A stretch of 64,000 nucleotides of DNA from Methylosinus sp. Ce-a6 (GTDB taxonomy: Bacteria > Pseudomonadota > Alphaproteobacteria > Rhizobiales > Beijerinckiaceae): assembly GCF_009811655.1 (NCBI RefSeq), contig NZ_BGJX01000012.1:35840-99839 (forward strand), given 5' to 3'. The notes under the pieces are model-generated. The model made no database searches and was not told the origin of the DNA. It saw nothing but the letters and a program-made list of their open reading frames with translations. Below, one piece after another: positions 17,241-26,680 of this stretch; positions within the stretch are counted from its first letter, which is position 1, and each line of letters begins with the position of its first letter. Both the position numbers and the translations under genes were made by a program.

Positions 17241-19971
17241 AGGGCTTATGAATTATCGACCCGCGCATGTCGCCCGTCAGGCGTTCGAATTCCGTTATAT
17301 GGGCATCGGCGCAGCGCGCCCAGGAGAAGTCCTGCGCGCGGCGTCGGGCTTCCGCGCTCGAGCGCTTCCGCTCATTGGCGTCGTTCGCGAGGCGCAGAAT
17401 CGCCGCGGCGATCTCATGCGGATCGAGAGGATCGACCAGCAAGGCGGCGTCGGCGCCGATTTCTTCCGTGCTCGATCCACGCGACGTGACGACCGGAACG
17501 CCACAGGCGAAGGATTCCAGGATCGGCAACCCGAAGCCTTCGGCGAGTGACGGAAAAACAGTGCAGACCGCCCCTTCATAAAGCGTCCAGAGGTCCTCGT
17601 CCCTCAGCCGGCCGAGGAAGTGAATCCTTTTCATCATGTCGGTGGCGGTCTGATGGAGCTCGTCGAGATCGACGTTCCATCCTTCCTGGCCGACGACCAG
17701 CATGTGCAGATCACGAACGTCGGGCCGATCCACGATCCGCGCGAAAGCGGCGATCGCGGTGAGGAGGTTCTTGCGCGGCTCGATCGTGCCGACGCACAAT
17801 ATGTAGCGCGAGCGCCATGGGAGCGCGACGATCTTGCGCAAATCGCGCCGCTGCGACCGAGCGCCATCGCCATCGGCTGCGAGATAGGCGACGGAGGTCG
17901 ATGCGCGCAAAGTCGGCAGCGCGTCGAGCAGCTGCCGCCGGGTCGCTTCCGAATTGCAGAAGATATGGTCCATCGTCAGCAACTGACGGAGCTGGCGCTG
18001 GAACGTCGCCGAAGCTTCGGCGCTGAACCATTCCGGTCGCTCCAGCGGAAAAAGGTCATGCACCATCATGCTCTGCGGCAGAGCGGCGAGGCGCGCCGGC
18101 GCGGCGTCGATCGGGAAATAAGGGAACAGCACGACCGCCCGCGCCGGGATCGGCTCATCGGAACGCGCCTCGTGCTCGAGCCACACGGGTTCGGCTTGCG
18201 TCAGTCTGCTCCAATTTTGTCGCAGCCCCTGCGAATAGAAGACGCGCAAGGTCACGCGCGAATCGCGCAGGAGCTGGCTCAGGAGATTTGTCGAATAACG
18301 ATAGATTCCGGTGCGCGCTTTCGGATCGACGGCCGCCATGCAGAGAACATCGATATTGACATAGACGGCGACGGCGTCGCCGCAGGCGGCCTGCGCCGCC
18401 GGGAGCATCGCCGCTTCCTCGGCGAGAGCCTCGAAGGCTTTGGACGCCCCGCGCTCGAGACGCTGCTTCGATTGCTCGACGAGCGCGCCTCGTCCGCGCG
18501 TTTCGACGAGGCGTCGCCCTTCGAAAAACTCGTCGCGCGAGGGAAGGCGTTCATCCGTCGCGATCAGGCAGGCCAGAGTGAATTGCGAAGCCGTCAAATT
18601 CCGCTTGGCGTCGACGCTCGCTCCGCCGAAGCTCGGAGCCGAAAGCGCAATGTCCAACTCTGCGAGGAGAGGACGATCCGGACGACTGCGATATTCGCCC
18701 GACTCGGTGAACTCTCGAATTACGACCTCACGCGCCTTGCCGGTCGTGACCGCATGCGCGTAGCCGCGCAGCTCGCTGTCCGTGCAGCCGCGCTGAAGCA
18801 GATAGGCGTAGGCGAGCAAGACGAATTCGAAGTCGGGCAGAGAAAGCAGAATGTCGATGTCGTCGCAGGCGAGAAACGCCGGATCGGCGGGCGGAATGAG
18901 GCGAGGAACAAAGCCGCGGCGCTCCTTCGGCGAGAGCGTCATGAATTTGACGCAGCGCAGAAGCTTCGAGCGCGCGCGCGCGTCGAGCAGCGAAAGATAA
19001 CGGCCATAGTATAAGACGAAAGCGCGCGTGCGATGCTCGGCTGGACAATATTCGTTCAGAATATATAGAATCGGGCGCACGAAATTGGCCGAGCGCAGCG
19101 AGAAGAACTTCATGTTCTTTTTCGAGAAGGGGCCATCGGCGTCGAGCGTGAAGCGATTATAGAGTCGCGCGCGAAGAGCGATCATGCGCCGGAGGCCGGC
19201 CTTTTCGGCGCGCATCGTGAATTCGCTGTCCGCGTGATAATGCGGCGCGTTGCGCTGCTGGTAGAGGCCGATCGTCTCGAAAACGGATTTGTGAACGAGC
19301 GTGCCATTGCCGCATAGATAGTCGACCTCGATCATGTCGGCGCCGCGTCGCTCTTTCGCGTCGAGCGCATCCTCGAAGACATTGGCGAAGCTCGTTTGCA
19401 CGAATGCGCCGCTCTCCCAATCATTATAGGCGCCGACCGCCCAGAGCCGGCCGGGCTCATTGGCGTAGGAGATCACGCCGCCGACGATGGGCGCATTGCT
19501 GTCGAGCGCGCCTTCGACGATGTTGGTGATGAAGTCCTTTGGAAGGATAGCGTCGTCATTGAGCGTCAGAATATAGTCGCAGCCGTCGTTCAGAGCGGCT
19601 TTCACGCCGGAATTCGTCGCCGCCGTCCAATAATGCCAGTCGGGATCGTCTATGACGACGATTTCGCTCGCGCCGAGCGCGCGGAGCGCCTGCGGCGTGC
19701 CGTCGGTCGAACCGGAATCGACGATATAGAGCCTAAAGAACGGATAGTCCTGGTTCTGCATGCTCTGCGCAAATCCGACCGTCCAGTCCCGGCGGTTGCG
19801 GACCGGCGTGACGACCCCGACGATCGGATAGACATGCCTGGATTTCCGCCGCTGGTCCGGCGCCTCCGCGGCGGGCCGCTGCGCCTCGCGCGTTTGCTCG
19901 AAGGACAATGGAGCTTCGCTCTCGGCATTGGCCGGGTCGTTGCGTCGAAGGAAGAAGTCTAGCATTCTCAT
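17239..19971 (-). CDS. Two-catalytic-domain glycosyltransferase (GT2 + DUF4214-like + GT4)
   Basis: A 910-residue protein. Residues about 48-280 form a GT-A family 2 domain (VTPVRNRRDWTVGFAQSM, VDSGSTDGTPQAL, LTLNDDAIL as the metal-binding acidic motif). Residues about 385-440 (AYAYLLQRGCTDSELRGYA...TESGEYRSRP) resemble the DUF4214 fold. Residues about 560-900 are a GT-B family 4 domain with VGTIEPRKNLLTAIAAF and FPSLAEGFGLPILESFACG. Such fusions usually build surface or extracellular polysaccharide. The start ATG overlaps the stop of the upstream glycosyltransferase (ATGA). No membrane segment is seen, so it is probably cytoplasmic. Sugar specificity is unknown. Confidence 0.82.
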   Translation of the reverse strand: MRMLDFFLRRNDPANAESEAPLSFEQTREAQRPAAEAPDQRRKSRHVYPIVGVVTPVRNRRDWTVGFAQSMQNQDYPFFRLYIVDSGSTDGTPQALRALGASEIVVIDDPDWHYWTAATNSGVKAALNDGCDYILTLNDDAILPKDFITNIVEGALDSNAPIVGGVISYANEPGRLWAVGAYNDWESGAFVQTSFANVFEDALDAKERRGADMIEVDYLCGNGTLVHKSVFETIGLYQQRNAPHYHADSEFTMRAEKAGLRRMIALRARLYNRFTLDADGPFSKKNMKFFSLRSANFVRPILYILNEYCPAEHRTRAFVLYYGRYLSLLDARARSKLLRCVKFMTLSPKERRGFVPRLIPPADPAFLACDDIDILLSLPDFEFVLLAYAYLLQRGCTDSELRGYAHAVTTGKAREVVIREFTESGEYRSRPDRPLLAELDIALSAPSFGGASVDAKRNLTASQFTLACLIATDERLPSRDEFFEGRRLVETRGRGALVEQSKQRLERGASKAFEALAEEAAMLPAAQAACGDAVAVYVNIDVLCMAAVDPKARTGIYRYSTNLLSQLLRDSRVTLRVFYSQGLRQNWSRLTQAEPVWLEHEARSDEPIPARAVVLFPYFPIDAAPARLAALPQSMMVHDLFPLERPEWFSAEASATFQRQLRQLLTMDHIFCNSEATRRQLLDALPTLRASTSVAYLAADGDGARSQRRDLRKIVALPWRSRYILCVGTIEPRKNLLTAIAAFARIVDRPDVRDLHMLVVGQEGWNVDLDELHQTATDMMKRIHFLGRLRDEDLWTLYEGAVCTVFPSLAEGFGLPILESFACGVPVVTSRGSSTEEIGADAALLVDPLDPHEIAAAILRLANDANERKRSSAEARRRAQDFSWARCADAHITEFERLTGDMRGSIIHKP

Positions 19972-22259
19972 TGTCGACGACCGCCGGCTCGAGAGTCTTC
20001 AGCGAATGGCGAGCGGCCCGGAAAGCGCAGACGCGTTCCCCGGGTGCAAAAGGCGCTGAGATAGGCGACATCGCCGTTATAGAGATCGCTCAGCGGGGCG
20101 CCGCGGCGGATGATCGCGTCGGCGACCATGAAGCCGCGCTTGCGGCGCTCCTCATATTGCAGAACGCCGGCCGTCTCCGAGGGCGGCGGATCGAGCGTCA
20201 CATTCACGGCGTCGAAATCGATCTCCGCATAGGTCGCCGAGGGATTGAGATCGAGCGCCATCAAAATGGCCTCGACGAGGTCCGCACGATAGGCGAAGCC
20301 GCTCTGCGGCAGAGTGGTGACGAGCTGGTAGAGCGCGTCATTGTAGCGATGGCTGAAGTCCAGCGTCGCGAGCTCGCGCGCGCGGGACTGCGACGAATCG
20401 AGCACGATCAAGCGACTCGCATTTGCGAAAACGGATCGCAGCCTTTCGTCGTCCAGCAAGGAGATGTCGACGCCGATCGTGACCTTGGCCTGCGCGCCGA
20501 ACAGTCTGGCGTGATGAAGATCGATGTCTTCGATCTCCTGCAGCGCGGCGATCTGCTCGGAGTCGAGCGGCTCTAGATAGAGGGCGAATACCGCGAGCCG
20601 CTCGATCACGGCGGAGCGCTTCACGCGGCGGCGAGCCGGCGCATTCGTCTCGGCGTCGCTTCTTTTTCGATCGACGAGATATTCGACGGCCTCGGTCAAT
20701 TGCTCGGCCATTTTCCGCGACGAGAAATTTTCACCCCGCGCATAGCCTTTTTCGACGAGATCGCGGCGCAGATCGTCATCGAGCCAAAAGCGCTCGATAT
20801 CATCCGCGACGGCCAGCGCGTTTCGTTCGTTTTGGAAATAGGCGCATGCGTCGCCGCCGATCTCTCTGATCGCCGATGAGGTCCCCGTCAGGATCGGGAC
20901 GCCGAGCTTCATCGCATCGACGAGGGGAATGCCGAATCCTTCGTAGAGCGATGGGAAGACGAGGCCGGCGCTATGGACGAAATAATGCAGCAGCGTCGAC
21001 TCCGGAAGGAAGGACTCGATCTGAACGAGGTCGGCCACTCCGAGTCGCCGAGCCCATCCCATCAGGCGCTCGACGCGGTCCTTCTTGGCGCCTGCGTTCG
21101 TCAGCATGATCGGAACGTCGAGACCGCGGCGGCGGAGCAGGGCGATCGCCTGCAGTAATATTTCGTGATTCTTGTGGACCCAAGGCACTGCGGGATAAAT
21201 GAGATAAGGCCGATCGATGGGATTTTTGGCGCGCGTATTCTCGAAATGTGCGCGCGTCTGGCCGGAGTCCTCGGCCATGAAGCCGCTCAAATGCACCGCG
21301 CGCACTTCGTCGACATCGTAGAACGTCTCGAAGTTGCGGCGCTCGAACTCTGAATTGGCGAGGAGCAGGTCGGCGCGATCGAATACATAGCCGTATTCGC
21401 GAAGACGCGCGGCGTTCTCGGCGTCCGAGAAGAATGTCGGATGATGCATGTGCTGCAGATCGTGAATGAAGGCGAGCACCGGCACATGCTTCGGGATGTA
21501 GGTCGGACGCAGCGCGTTCAGCGGATCGAAGTAGCAGTCGCACCATTCGAGATGCTGCGTCATTTGCGCGGTGTCGTCGGCCTCGACGACGACGAATTCC
21601 GCCCTCGGATAGCGCGCCGCGAGATGGGCGTGATAGGGGGCGACGACGACGCGCAGAGAAACGAAGTCCGGGAGGTGCGTGAGATAGGCTTTGCAGACGC
21701 GACCGGCGCCGCCGGCGCCCTCGGTCTCCGGGAGCAGTCGCACCAGGTTCAGCAGCAGGCGAACGCGTCCTTCATTCTCGCGTCGGCTCCGTGCGGCCTG
21801 CCGCTCGGTCGAGGCAGGACGGAATTCGAGCCGCCGAAGCGAGAAGGTCGGCGTCGAGCCGTCGGCCGGATCGAATCGGATGCGCGTCACCGGCTTTTCA
21901 AAACGGCAATAAGCGGTGAAGCCTCCATCGGCTTCTTCGTGGAAGCGGATGGGGAGACGTTCGTCTTCGGAAAGACCCGCGCCGGTGTCGACGTAGAAAC
22001 AGGCTTCGTGGAGTTGCGCTAGAGCGCCGCCGCCGATGGCGCTGACGGCGTAGGCGCCCGCGGGAAGGGGAATGGCGCCGAAGCCGGCGAGGTCGAATTG
22101 CGGATCTGGGCCGGTGACAGTCCACGCGTCGACCGCATCCGAACTTGCCTCTATGTCCAGCAGTGGGACGATCGGGAAGCTGCGACGAACAATGAACCTG
22201 CCGAGGTTCATCGATCTCAGGGCGGAAGTAACGAGATTTTTGGCCGATCCAGCTATCAA
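19968..22259 (-). CDS. Large family 4 glycosyltransferase
   Basis: A 763-residue protein. An N-terminal 150-residue region of beta character is not recognised. A GT4 domain follows (about 165-520), with FIHDLQHMHHPTF, YPAVPWVHKNHEILLQAIAL, LTNAGAKKDRVERL and FPSLYEGFGIPLVDAMKLGV (the EGFGIP sugar-nucleotide motif). A C-terminal 200-residue region (about 550-763) has no clear family. The TTG start at 22259 has GAGG 6 nt upstream; ATG 22211 is the alternative. It is coupled to the downstream GT2/GT4 protein, so both probably act on the same glycan. Confidence 0.8.
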   Translation of the reverse strand: MIAGSAKNLVTSALRSMNLGRFIVRRSFPIVPLLDIEASSDAVDAWTVTGPDPQFDLAGFGAIPLPAGAYAVSAIGGGALAQLHEACFYVDTGAGLSEDERLPIRFHEEADGGFTAYCRFEKPVTRIRFDPADGSTPTFSLRRLEFRPASTERQAARSRRENEGRVRLLLNLVRLLPETEGAGGAGRVCKAYLTHLPDFVSLRVVVAPYHAHLAARYPRAEFVVVEADDTAQMTQHLEWCDCYFDPLNALRPTYIPKHVPVLAFIHDLQHMHHPTFFSDAENAARLREYGYVFDRADLLLANSEFERRNFETFYDVDEVRAVHLSGFMAEDSGQTRAHFENTRAKNPIDRPYLIYPAVPWVHKNHEILLQAIALLRRRGLDVPIMLTNAGAKKDRVERLMGWARRLGVADLVQIESFLPESTLLHYFVHSAGLVFPSLYEGFGIPLVDAMKLGVPILTGTSSAIREIGGDACAYFQNERNALAVADDIERFWLDDDLRRDLVEKGYARGENFSSRKMAEQLTEAVEYLVDRKRSDAETNAPARRRVKRSAVIERLAVFALYLEPLDSEQIAALQEIEDIDLHHARLFGAQAKVTIGVDISLLDDERLRSVFANASRLIVLDSSQSRARELATLDFSHRYNDALYQLVTTLPQSGFAYRADLVEAILMALDLNPSATYAEIDFDAVNVTLDPPPSETAGVLQYEERRKRGFMVADAIIRRGAPLSDLYNGDVAYLSAFCTRGTRLRFPGRSPFAEDSRAGGRRQ

Positions 22260-22477
22260 TGCGCGCGCCTCGTGCAGCTGCCGATCAATGACGAATATCT
22301 CGATATATCATCAAGTCAACTGGTTGATGACAAATGAGACGGCCACGAAGAGACATGGGAAAATCGTTTGTGTCGCGTCCCTTGCCGATCGTCCGACCGA
22401 TCGCGCAAGCGGCGACGCGGTCGTTTTCGGCGTCGTCTTGCGAAGCGAGCGCCGAAACGATCGTCGGCGGCTCCATG
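22260..22477. other. 218-bp gap in the polysaccharide cluster, probable promoter
   Basis: This stretch between the glycosyltransferase start and the fcl stop is clearly richer in A and T than its surroundings. It contains the inverted repeat TCATCAA/TTGATGA near 22311-22333. It probably carries the promoter of the glycosyltransferase operon. I see no gene in it. Confidence 0.4.
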
Positions 22478-23434
22478 TCAACCGACGGCCTCGACGACGG
22501 ACCTATCGGGCGCCTTTTCCCGTTTCAGGAACCATTGATACGCATCCGCGACGCCCTTCTCCAAAGGAATCGTCGGAGCCCATCCGAGCTCGCGAAGTCG
22601 GCTCGAATCCATCAATTTGCGCGGGGTCCCATCCGGCTTGGTCGTGTCGAACACGAGCCGACCCGAAAAACCGACGGCGCGCTGAACGGTTTCCGCGAGC
22701 TCTCGGATCGTGACTTCGGAGCCGGCGCCGCAATTGATGTGCTCATAGCCGTCATAGTTGTCCAGGCAGAACACGACGCCGCGCGCGAGATCGTCGACAT
22801 GCAGAAATTCGCGCAGCGGCGTCCCCGTGCCCCAGACGACCACTTCGGGCTTGCCGGCCTGCTTCGCTTCATGAAACTTGCGGATGAGCGCCGGAAGGAC
22901 ATGGCTCGTCTGCAAGTCGAAATTGTCGTTCGGCCCGTATAGGTTGCAGGGCATGACCGAAATGTAGCGTCGGCCATATTGCTTGCGATAGGCCTGACAG
23001 AGCTTGATGCCGGCGATCTTGGCGACCGCGTACCATTCGTTGGTGGGCTCGAGAGGGCCGGTCAGCAGCGCGTCCTCGGTGATCGGCTGAGGCGCGAACT
23101 TCGGATAGATGCAGGAGGAGCCGAGGAACACGAGACGGTCCACCCCCGCGACATGCGCCGAATGAATAATATTCGTCTCAATAGCGAGATTGTCATAGAT
23201 GAAATCGGCCGGATAGGTGTCGTTGGCGTAGATTCCGCCGACCTTGGCCGCCGCGAATACGATGGCGTCAGGACGATTTTGTTTCAGCCAGACTTCGACA
23301 GCGATTTGATTGCGCAGGTCGACCACCGAGCGATCGACCTTCATGACTGTTTCTCCTCGGCCTTCGAGAAGTCTGGTTATGGCGGAACCGACCATGCCTT
23401 TATGTCCGGCAATCCAAACTCTACGCGCGGCCAT
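22478..23434 (-). CDS. fcl: GDP-L-fucose synthase
   Basis: A 318-residue SDR-family enzyme with the NAD(P)-binding motif VWIAGHKGMVGSA, FLGSSCIYPKFA, the catalytic YAVAKIAG (Tyr-x3-Lys), CNLYGPNDNFD and TPLREFLHVDDLA. It epimerises and reduces GDP-4-keto-6-deoxymannose to GDP-L-fucose. The ATG at 23434 is preferred (AAGGG about 7 nt upstream) over TTG 23440. The partner gmd is not in the window. Proximity to the glycosyltransferases suggests fucose in a surface polysaccharide. Confidence 0.93.
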   Translation of the reverse strand: MAARRVWIAGHKGMVGSAITRLLEGRGETVMKVDRSVVDLRNQIAVEVWLKQNRPDAIVFAAAKVGGIYANDTYPADFIYDNLAIETNIIHSAHVAGVDRLVFLGSSCIYPKFAPQPITEDALLTGPLEPTNEWYAVAKIAGIKLCQAYRKQYGRRYISVMPCNLYGPNDNFDLQTSHVLPALIRKFHEAKQAGKPEVVVWGTGTPLREFLHVDDLARGVVFCLDNYDGYEHINCGAGSEVTIRELAETVQRAVGFSGRLVFDTTKPDGTPRKLMDSSRLRELGWAPTIPLEKGVADAYQWFLKREKAPDRSVVEAVG

Positions 23435-23573
23435 GTTCAATCCCTTCCCGGAGCCAATGCTCTGGAGTCTGATTCGGCGATTTTTAAGGCGGATCCGTCG
23501 TCGACCGCAAATGAAAAGCCGTAAACTCGCCGGAGCGCAAAAGATCGCGCCCGATGGCGCGGCCGGTGATGGG

Positions 23574-23650
<77 letters not shown>

Positions 23651-23702
23651 CGCGAGACGGATATCTACTAGAGCCCGGGGCTTTTGAAAAGGCGTCGGCG
23701 CG

Positions 23703-24068
23703 TCACATGCGTCCCGCCGGCAGGCCCTGCCAGCGTGAGAATATGCGGTCGATCTTCGTCGCCATTATGACGTCGTTCTCATGCAGACCCTTTATCTTCT
23801 TCGTCTGCAGCGACACGGTCGCATAGCCCCAGCCGAAGGCGATGTCCGGGTGATGGCCCTCCGCCTCGGCGAGCTCGCCGACCAGGGCGACGAATTTCGC
23901 CGCCTCGCGGAAATTGGCGAAGCGGAAGCCGCGCTCGATGCGGCGCGCCTCGTCGAGCAGCGCCCAATCGGGAGCCTGCGCGAGCAACGCCTCGGCCTCG
24001 GCGCGCTCGAGCGGCGGAACGCCGCCGCGGCAGGGGGTGCAGGTCTTTTCCGCGAGCGTCATCGGCAT
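23703..24068 (-). CDS. phhB: 4a-hydroxytetrahydrobiopterin dehydratase (pterin-4-alpha-carbinolamine dehydratase)
   Basis: A 121-residue protein with the family signature GELAEAEGHHPDIAFGWG (the EGHHPD active-site motif) and VSLQTKKIKGLHENDV. It recycles the pterin cofactor by dehydrating 4a-carbinolamine, or supports molybdopterin metabolism in bacteria without phenylalanine hydroxylase. AGGAGA sits about 7 nt before the first ATG. It follows nuoD with a short gap holding a repeat. Confidence 0.93.
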   Translation of the reverse strand: MPMTLAEKTCTPCRGGVPPLERAEAEALLAQAPDWALLDEARRIERGFRFANFREAAKFVALVGELAEAEGHHPDIAFGWGYATVSLQTKKIKGLHENDVIMATKIDRIFSRWQGLPAGRM

Positions 24069-24127
24069 CGTTTCTCTCCTTTAGACCGGAATCCGATCCG
24101 ACTGGTTCCGTTCGAGCGGAAAGCGCT

Positions 24128-25348
24128 CTAGCGGTCGATCTCTCCGAAGACGATGTCGAGCGAGCCGACGATCGACGACACGTCGGCGAGCATATGGCCG
24201 GTCGAGAGGCGGTCGGCCGCGGCGAGATGGGCGTAGGAGGGCGGGCGCAGCTTGCAGCGATAGGGCTTGTTCAGCCCGTGGGAGACGAGATAGACGCCGA
24301 ACTCGCCCTTGGGCGCCTCCACCGCCGCATAGACTTCGCCGGGGGGCACATGGAACCCCTCGCTATAGAGCTTGAACTGCTCGATCGTCGCCTCCATCGA
24401 GCGCTTCATGACCTCGCGCCGCGGCGGCGTGATCTTCGCGTCGAGGGCGGCGACGGGCCCCTGGCCGGCCGCCGCGCGCAGCTTTTCCACGCATTGCCGC
24501 ATGATGCGGATCGACTGGCGCATCTCGGCCATGCGCACGCAATAGCGGTCGTAGCAATCGCCGTGGCGCCCGACCGGAATGTCGAAATCCATCTCCTCGT
24601 AGCATTCGTAGGGCTGCGCCTTGCGCAAGTCCCATTGCGCGCCGCATGCGCGCAGAAACACGCCCGAGAAGCCGAGGCCCCAGGCCTCCTCCAGCGTCAC
24701 GGCGGCGATGTCGACATTGCGCGCCTTGAAGATGCGATTGTCGGTGAGCAGCCCTTCGAGATCGTCGCAGGTCTCGAGAAAGGGGTCGCAGAACGCCTCT
24801 ATGTCGTCGATGAGCGCGGCCGGCAGGTCCTGATGCACGCCGCCGAAACGGAAGTAGTTGGCGTGCATGCGCGCGCCGGAGGCGCGCTCGTAGAACGCCA
24901 TCAGCTTCTCGCGCTCCTCGAAGCCCCAGAGATTGGGCGTCAGCGCGCCGCAGTCCGAGGCCCAGGTCGTGATGTTGAGCATATGCGAGAGCAGCCGGCC
25001 GATTTCGCAATAGAGCACGCGAATGAGCTGCGCGCGCCTCGGAACCTCGAGGTCGAGCAGCCGCTCGGCGGCGAGGCAGAAGGCGTGCTCCTGATTCATC
25101 GGCGCGACATAGTCGAGACGGTCGAAATAGGGCAGGGCCTGCAGATAGGTCTTGTCCTCTATGAGCTTCTCGGTGCCGCGATGCAGAAAGCCGACATGCG
25201 GATCGGCATGGACGACGACCTCGCCGTCGAGCTCCAGCACGAGCCGCAGCACGCCATGCGCGGCCGGATGCACGGGGCCGAAATTCAGCATGAAGCTGCG
25301 CTCGCCGTCGGGATGCGGAATCGCTCGCGCTCTCTGACCGAGGCTCAT
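24128..25348 (-). CDS. nuoD: NADH-quinone oxidoreductase subunit D, lone copy
   Basis: A 406-residue protein with [20 protein letters not shown] (quinone-site histidine region), [58 protein letters not shown] and a C-terminal [15 protein letters not shown]. This is the 49-kDa-type subunit of complex I. ATG 25348 is preferred over 25360 because GGAG precedes it by 6 nt. No other nuo gene is in the window, so this is an isolated copy. Several positions look somewhat divergent (for example [14 protein letters not shown]). Whether it is the only NuoD or a paralogue cannot be seen here. Confidence 0.9.
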   Translation of the reverse strand: MSLGQRARAIPHPDGERSFMLNFGPVHPAAHGVLRLVLELDGEVVVHADPHVGFLHRGTEKLIEDKTYLQALPYFDRLDYVAPMNQEHAFCLAAERLLDLEVPRRAQLIRVLYCEIGRLLSHMLNITTWASDCGALTPNLWGFEEREKLMAFYERASGARMHANYFRFGGVHQDLPAALIDDIEAFCDPFLETCDDLEGLLTDNRIFKARNVDIAAVTLEEAWGLGFSGVFLRACGAQWDLRKAQPYECYEEMDFDIPVGRHGDCYDRYCVRMAEMRQSIRIMRQCVEKLRAAAGQGPVAALDAKITPPRREVMKRSMEATIEQFKLYSEGFHVPPGEVYAAVEAPKGEFGVYLVSHGLNKPYRCKLRPPSYAHLAAADRLSTGHMLADVSSIVGSLDIVFGEIDR

Positions 25349-25426
25349 CCGCGTCTCCATTCGGCGCGAAACCCGATCGGCGCGTCGGCGTTATCCCCTA
25401 TCCATCCTCGAAACGGGGAGAAAGAA

Positions 25427-25603
25427 ATGAGCGATCTTCTGCGCTGGGCCATCGTCTTCCTGGTAGTCGGTCTGATAGCGGCCTTCTTCGGCTTCGGCGG
25501 CGTCGCCGGCACCGCGGTGGAGGCGGCGCGCATCCTCTTCTGGGTGGCGGTCGTGCTCTTCGTCATCGCCCTCGTCGGCGGCCTGCTGCGGCGCGGCGTC
25601 TGA
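25427..25603 (+). CDS. DUF1328 family small membrane protein
   Basis: A 58-residue protein with two membrane helices (LLRWAIVFLVVGLIAAFFGF and ARILFWVAVVLFVIALVGGL), typical of the DUF1328 (YtjA-like) family. GGGGAG lies 8 nt before the ATG. Function is unknown. Divergent from nuoD. Confidence 0.85.
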   Translation: MSDLLRWAIVFLVVGLIAAFFGFGGVAGTAVEAARILFWVAVVLFVIALVGGLLRRGV

Positions 25604-25664
25604 CGAAGGTCAACGCTCCGCGAGGGTGAAAGTTGCCGTCGCGCGCCATGCGCGGTCGGGTCTG

Positions 25665-25718
25665 TTTCAACGCGTTTCCGGACGCCGGACCGGCGTCCAC
25701 TTCGGCTGGAAACGCTCT
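25665..25718 (+). repeat. Dispersed 54-bp palindromic repeat, copy A
   Basis: A 54-bp sequence containing GACGCCGGACCGGCGTC as an inverted repeat. A nearly identical copy in opposite orientation lies at 36065-36120 with only a few mismatches. It sits just upstream of the BrkB-like gene and translates as an artificial N-terminal extension in that frame, which argues for the downstream start. Confidence 0.75.
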
Positions 25719-25752
25719 ATATTCCCGCCCGGACAGCGCGGGGACGAGCGGC

Positions 25753-26652
25753 GTGGACGAAGTCGAGAACGCGGTCTTTCGGCGCGCCCTCGGGCCGCTC
25801 GCCCCGCAGGCGGAGCGCCTGCCCGCGGTCCTGCGCGCGCCGCTCGACGCCTTTCTGCATTTCAGCGAGCGCGACGGTTTCGCCATCGCCAGCCATATCG
25901 CTCTGTCGACGCTGATGTCGCTGTTTCCCTTTCTCATCGTGGTGACGGCGCTCGCCGGCCTCATCGGCTCGAAGAGCCTCGCCGACGAGGCGGGACGGTT
26001 GCTGCTCGACGTCTGGCCGCGCGAGGTCGCAGGCCCGATCGCCGGCGAACTCCAACGCGTGGCGACGACGCCGCGCGGCGGCACGCTCACTTTCGGCGCG
26101 CTCTTTTCCGTCTATTTCGCCTCGAGCGGCCTCGAGAGCCTGCGCATCGGCTTGAACCGCGCCTATGAGACGCAGGAGACGCGCAGCTGGTGGCTGCTGC
26201 GGCTCGAGTCGATCCTCTATGTCGTCGGCAGCGCCGCGGCGCTGCTGGCGCTCTCCGTGCTGGTCGTGCTCGGTCCGCTCATCATCGATGCGGCGGCGCG
26301 CTATCTCGACTGGTTTCCGCCCTTTGCGACCATGGTCGATCTGGCGCGCTACGCCATCGCCACGCTGATTCTGGCGCTCACTCTCTTCGCCATTCACTTC
26401 TGGTTGCCGGCGGGCCGGCGGCGCTTTCGCGACATTTGCCCCGGCGTGCTGGCGACTCTCTTGCTCTGGCTCGTCGCCGGCGCCGCCTTCGGCCGCTATC
26501 TCGCGGCTTTCTCGGATCGCTACGCGCTCACCTATGCGGGCCTCGCCTCGGCGATGATCGCGCTGGTGTTCCTCTATTTCTCGGCCGTCATCTTCATCTA
26601 TGGCGGCGAGCTCAACGCCGCCATCGCCCGCGCGCGCCGCGGCGCTAAATGA
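25753..26652 (+). CDS. YihY/BrkB family inner-membrane protein
   Basis: About 299 residues with six predicted membrane helices (e.g. LSTLMSLFPFLIVVTALAGL, AALLALSVLVVLGPLIIDAA, MIALVFLYFSAVIFIYGGEL) and the family motif FGALFSVYFASSGLESLRIGL-like segment. Family members are integral membrane proteins of uncertain function, once wrongly called RNase BN. I choose GTG 25753 because the preceding frame is encoded by the dispersed repeat. The Ku gene starts 28 nt after its stop. Confidence 0.8.
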   Translation: MDEVENAVFRRALGPLAPQAERLPAVLRAPLDAFLHFSERDGFAIASHIALSTLMSLFPFLIVVTALAGLIGSKSLADEAGRLLLDVWPREVAGPIAGELQRVATTPRGGTLTFGALFSVYFASSGLESLRIGLNRAYETQETRSWWLLRLESILYVVGSAAALLALSVLVVLGPLIIDAAARYLDWFPPFATMVDLARYAIATLILALTLFAIHFWLPAGRRRFRDICPGVLATLLLWLVAGAAFGRYLAAFSDRYALTYAGLASAMIALVFLYFSAVIFIYGGELNAAIARARRGAK

Positions 26653-26680
26653 GGGGATAAGCAAGAAAGGTCGCGACCTC

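Noticed and set aside
17239..23434. Complete capsule or exopolysaccharide locus
   Set aside because: Only two glycosyltransferases and fcl are present; no flippase, polymerase, exporter or gmd is in the window.
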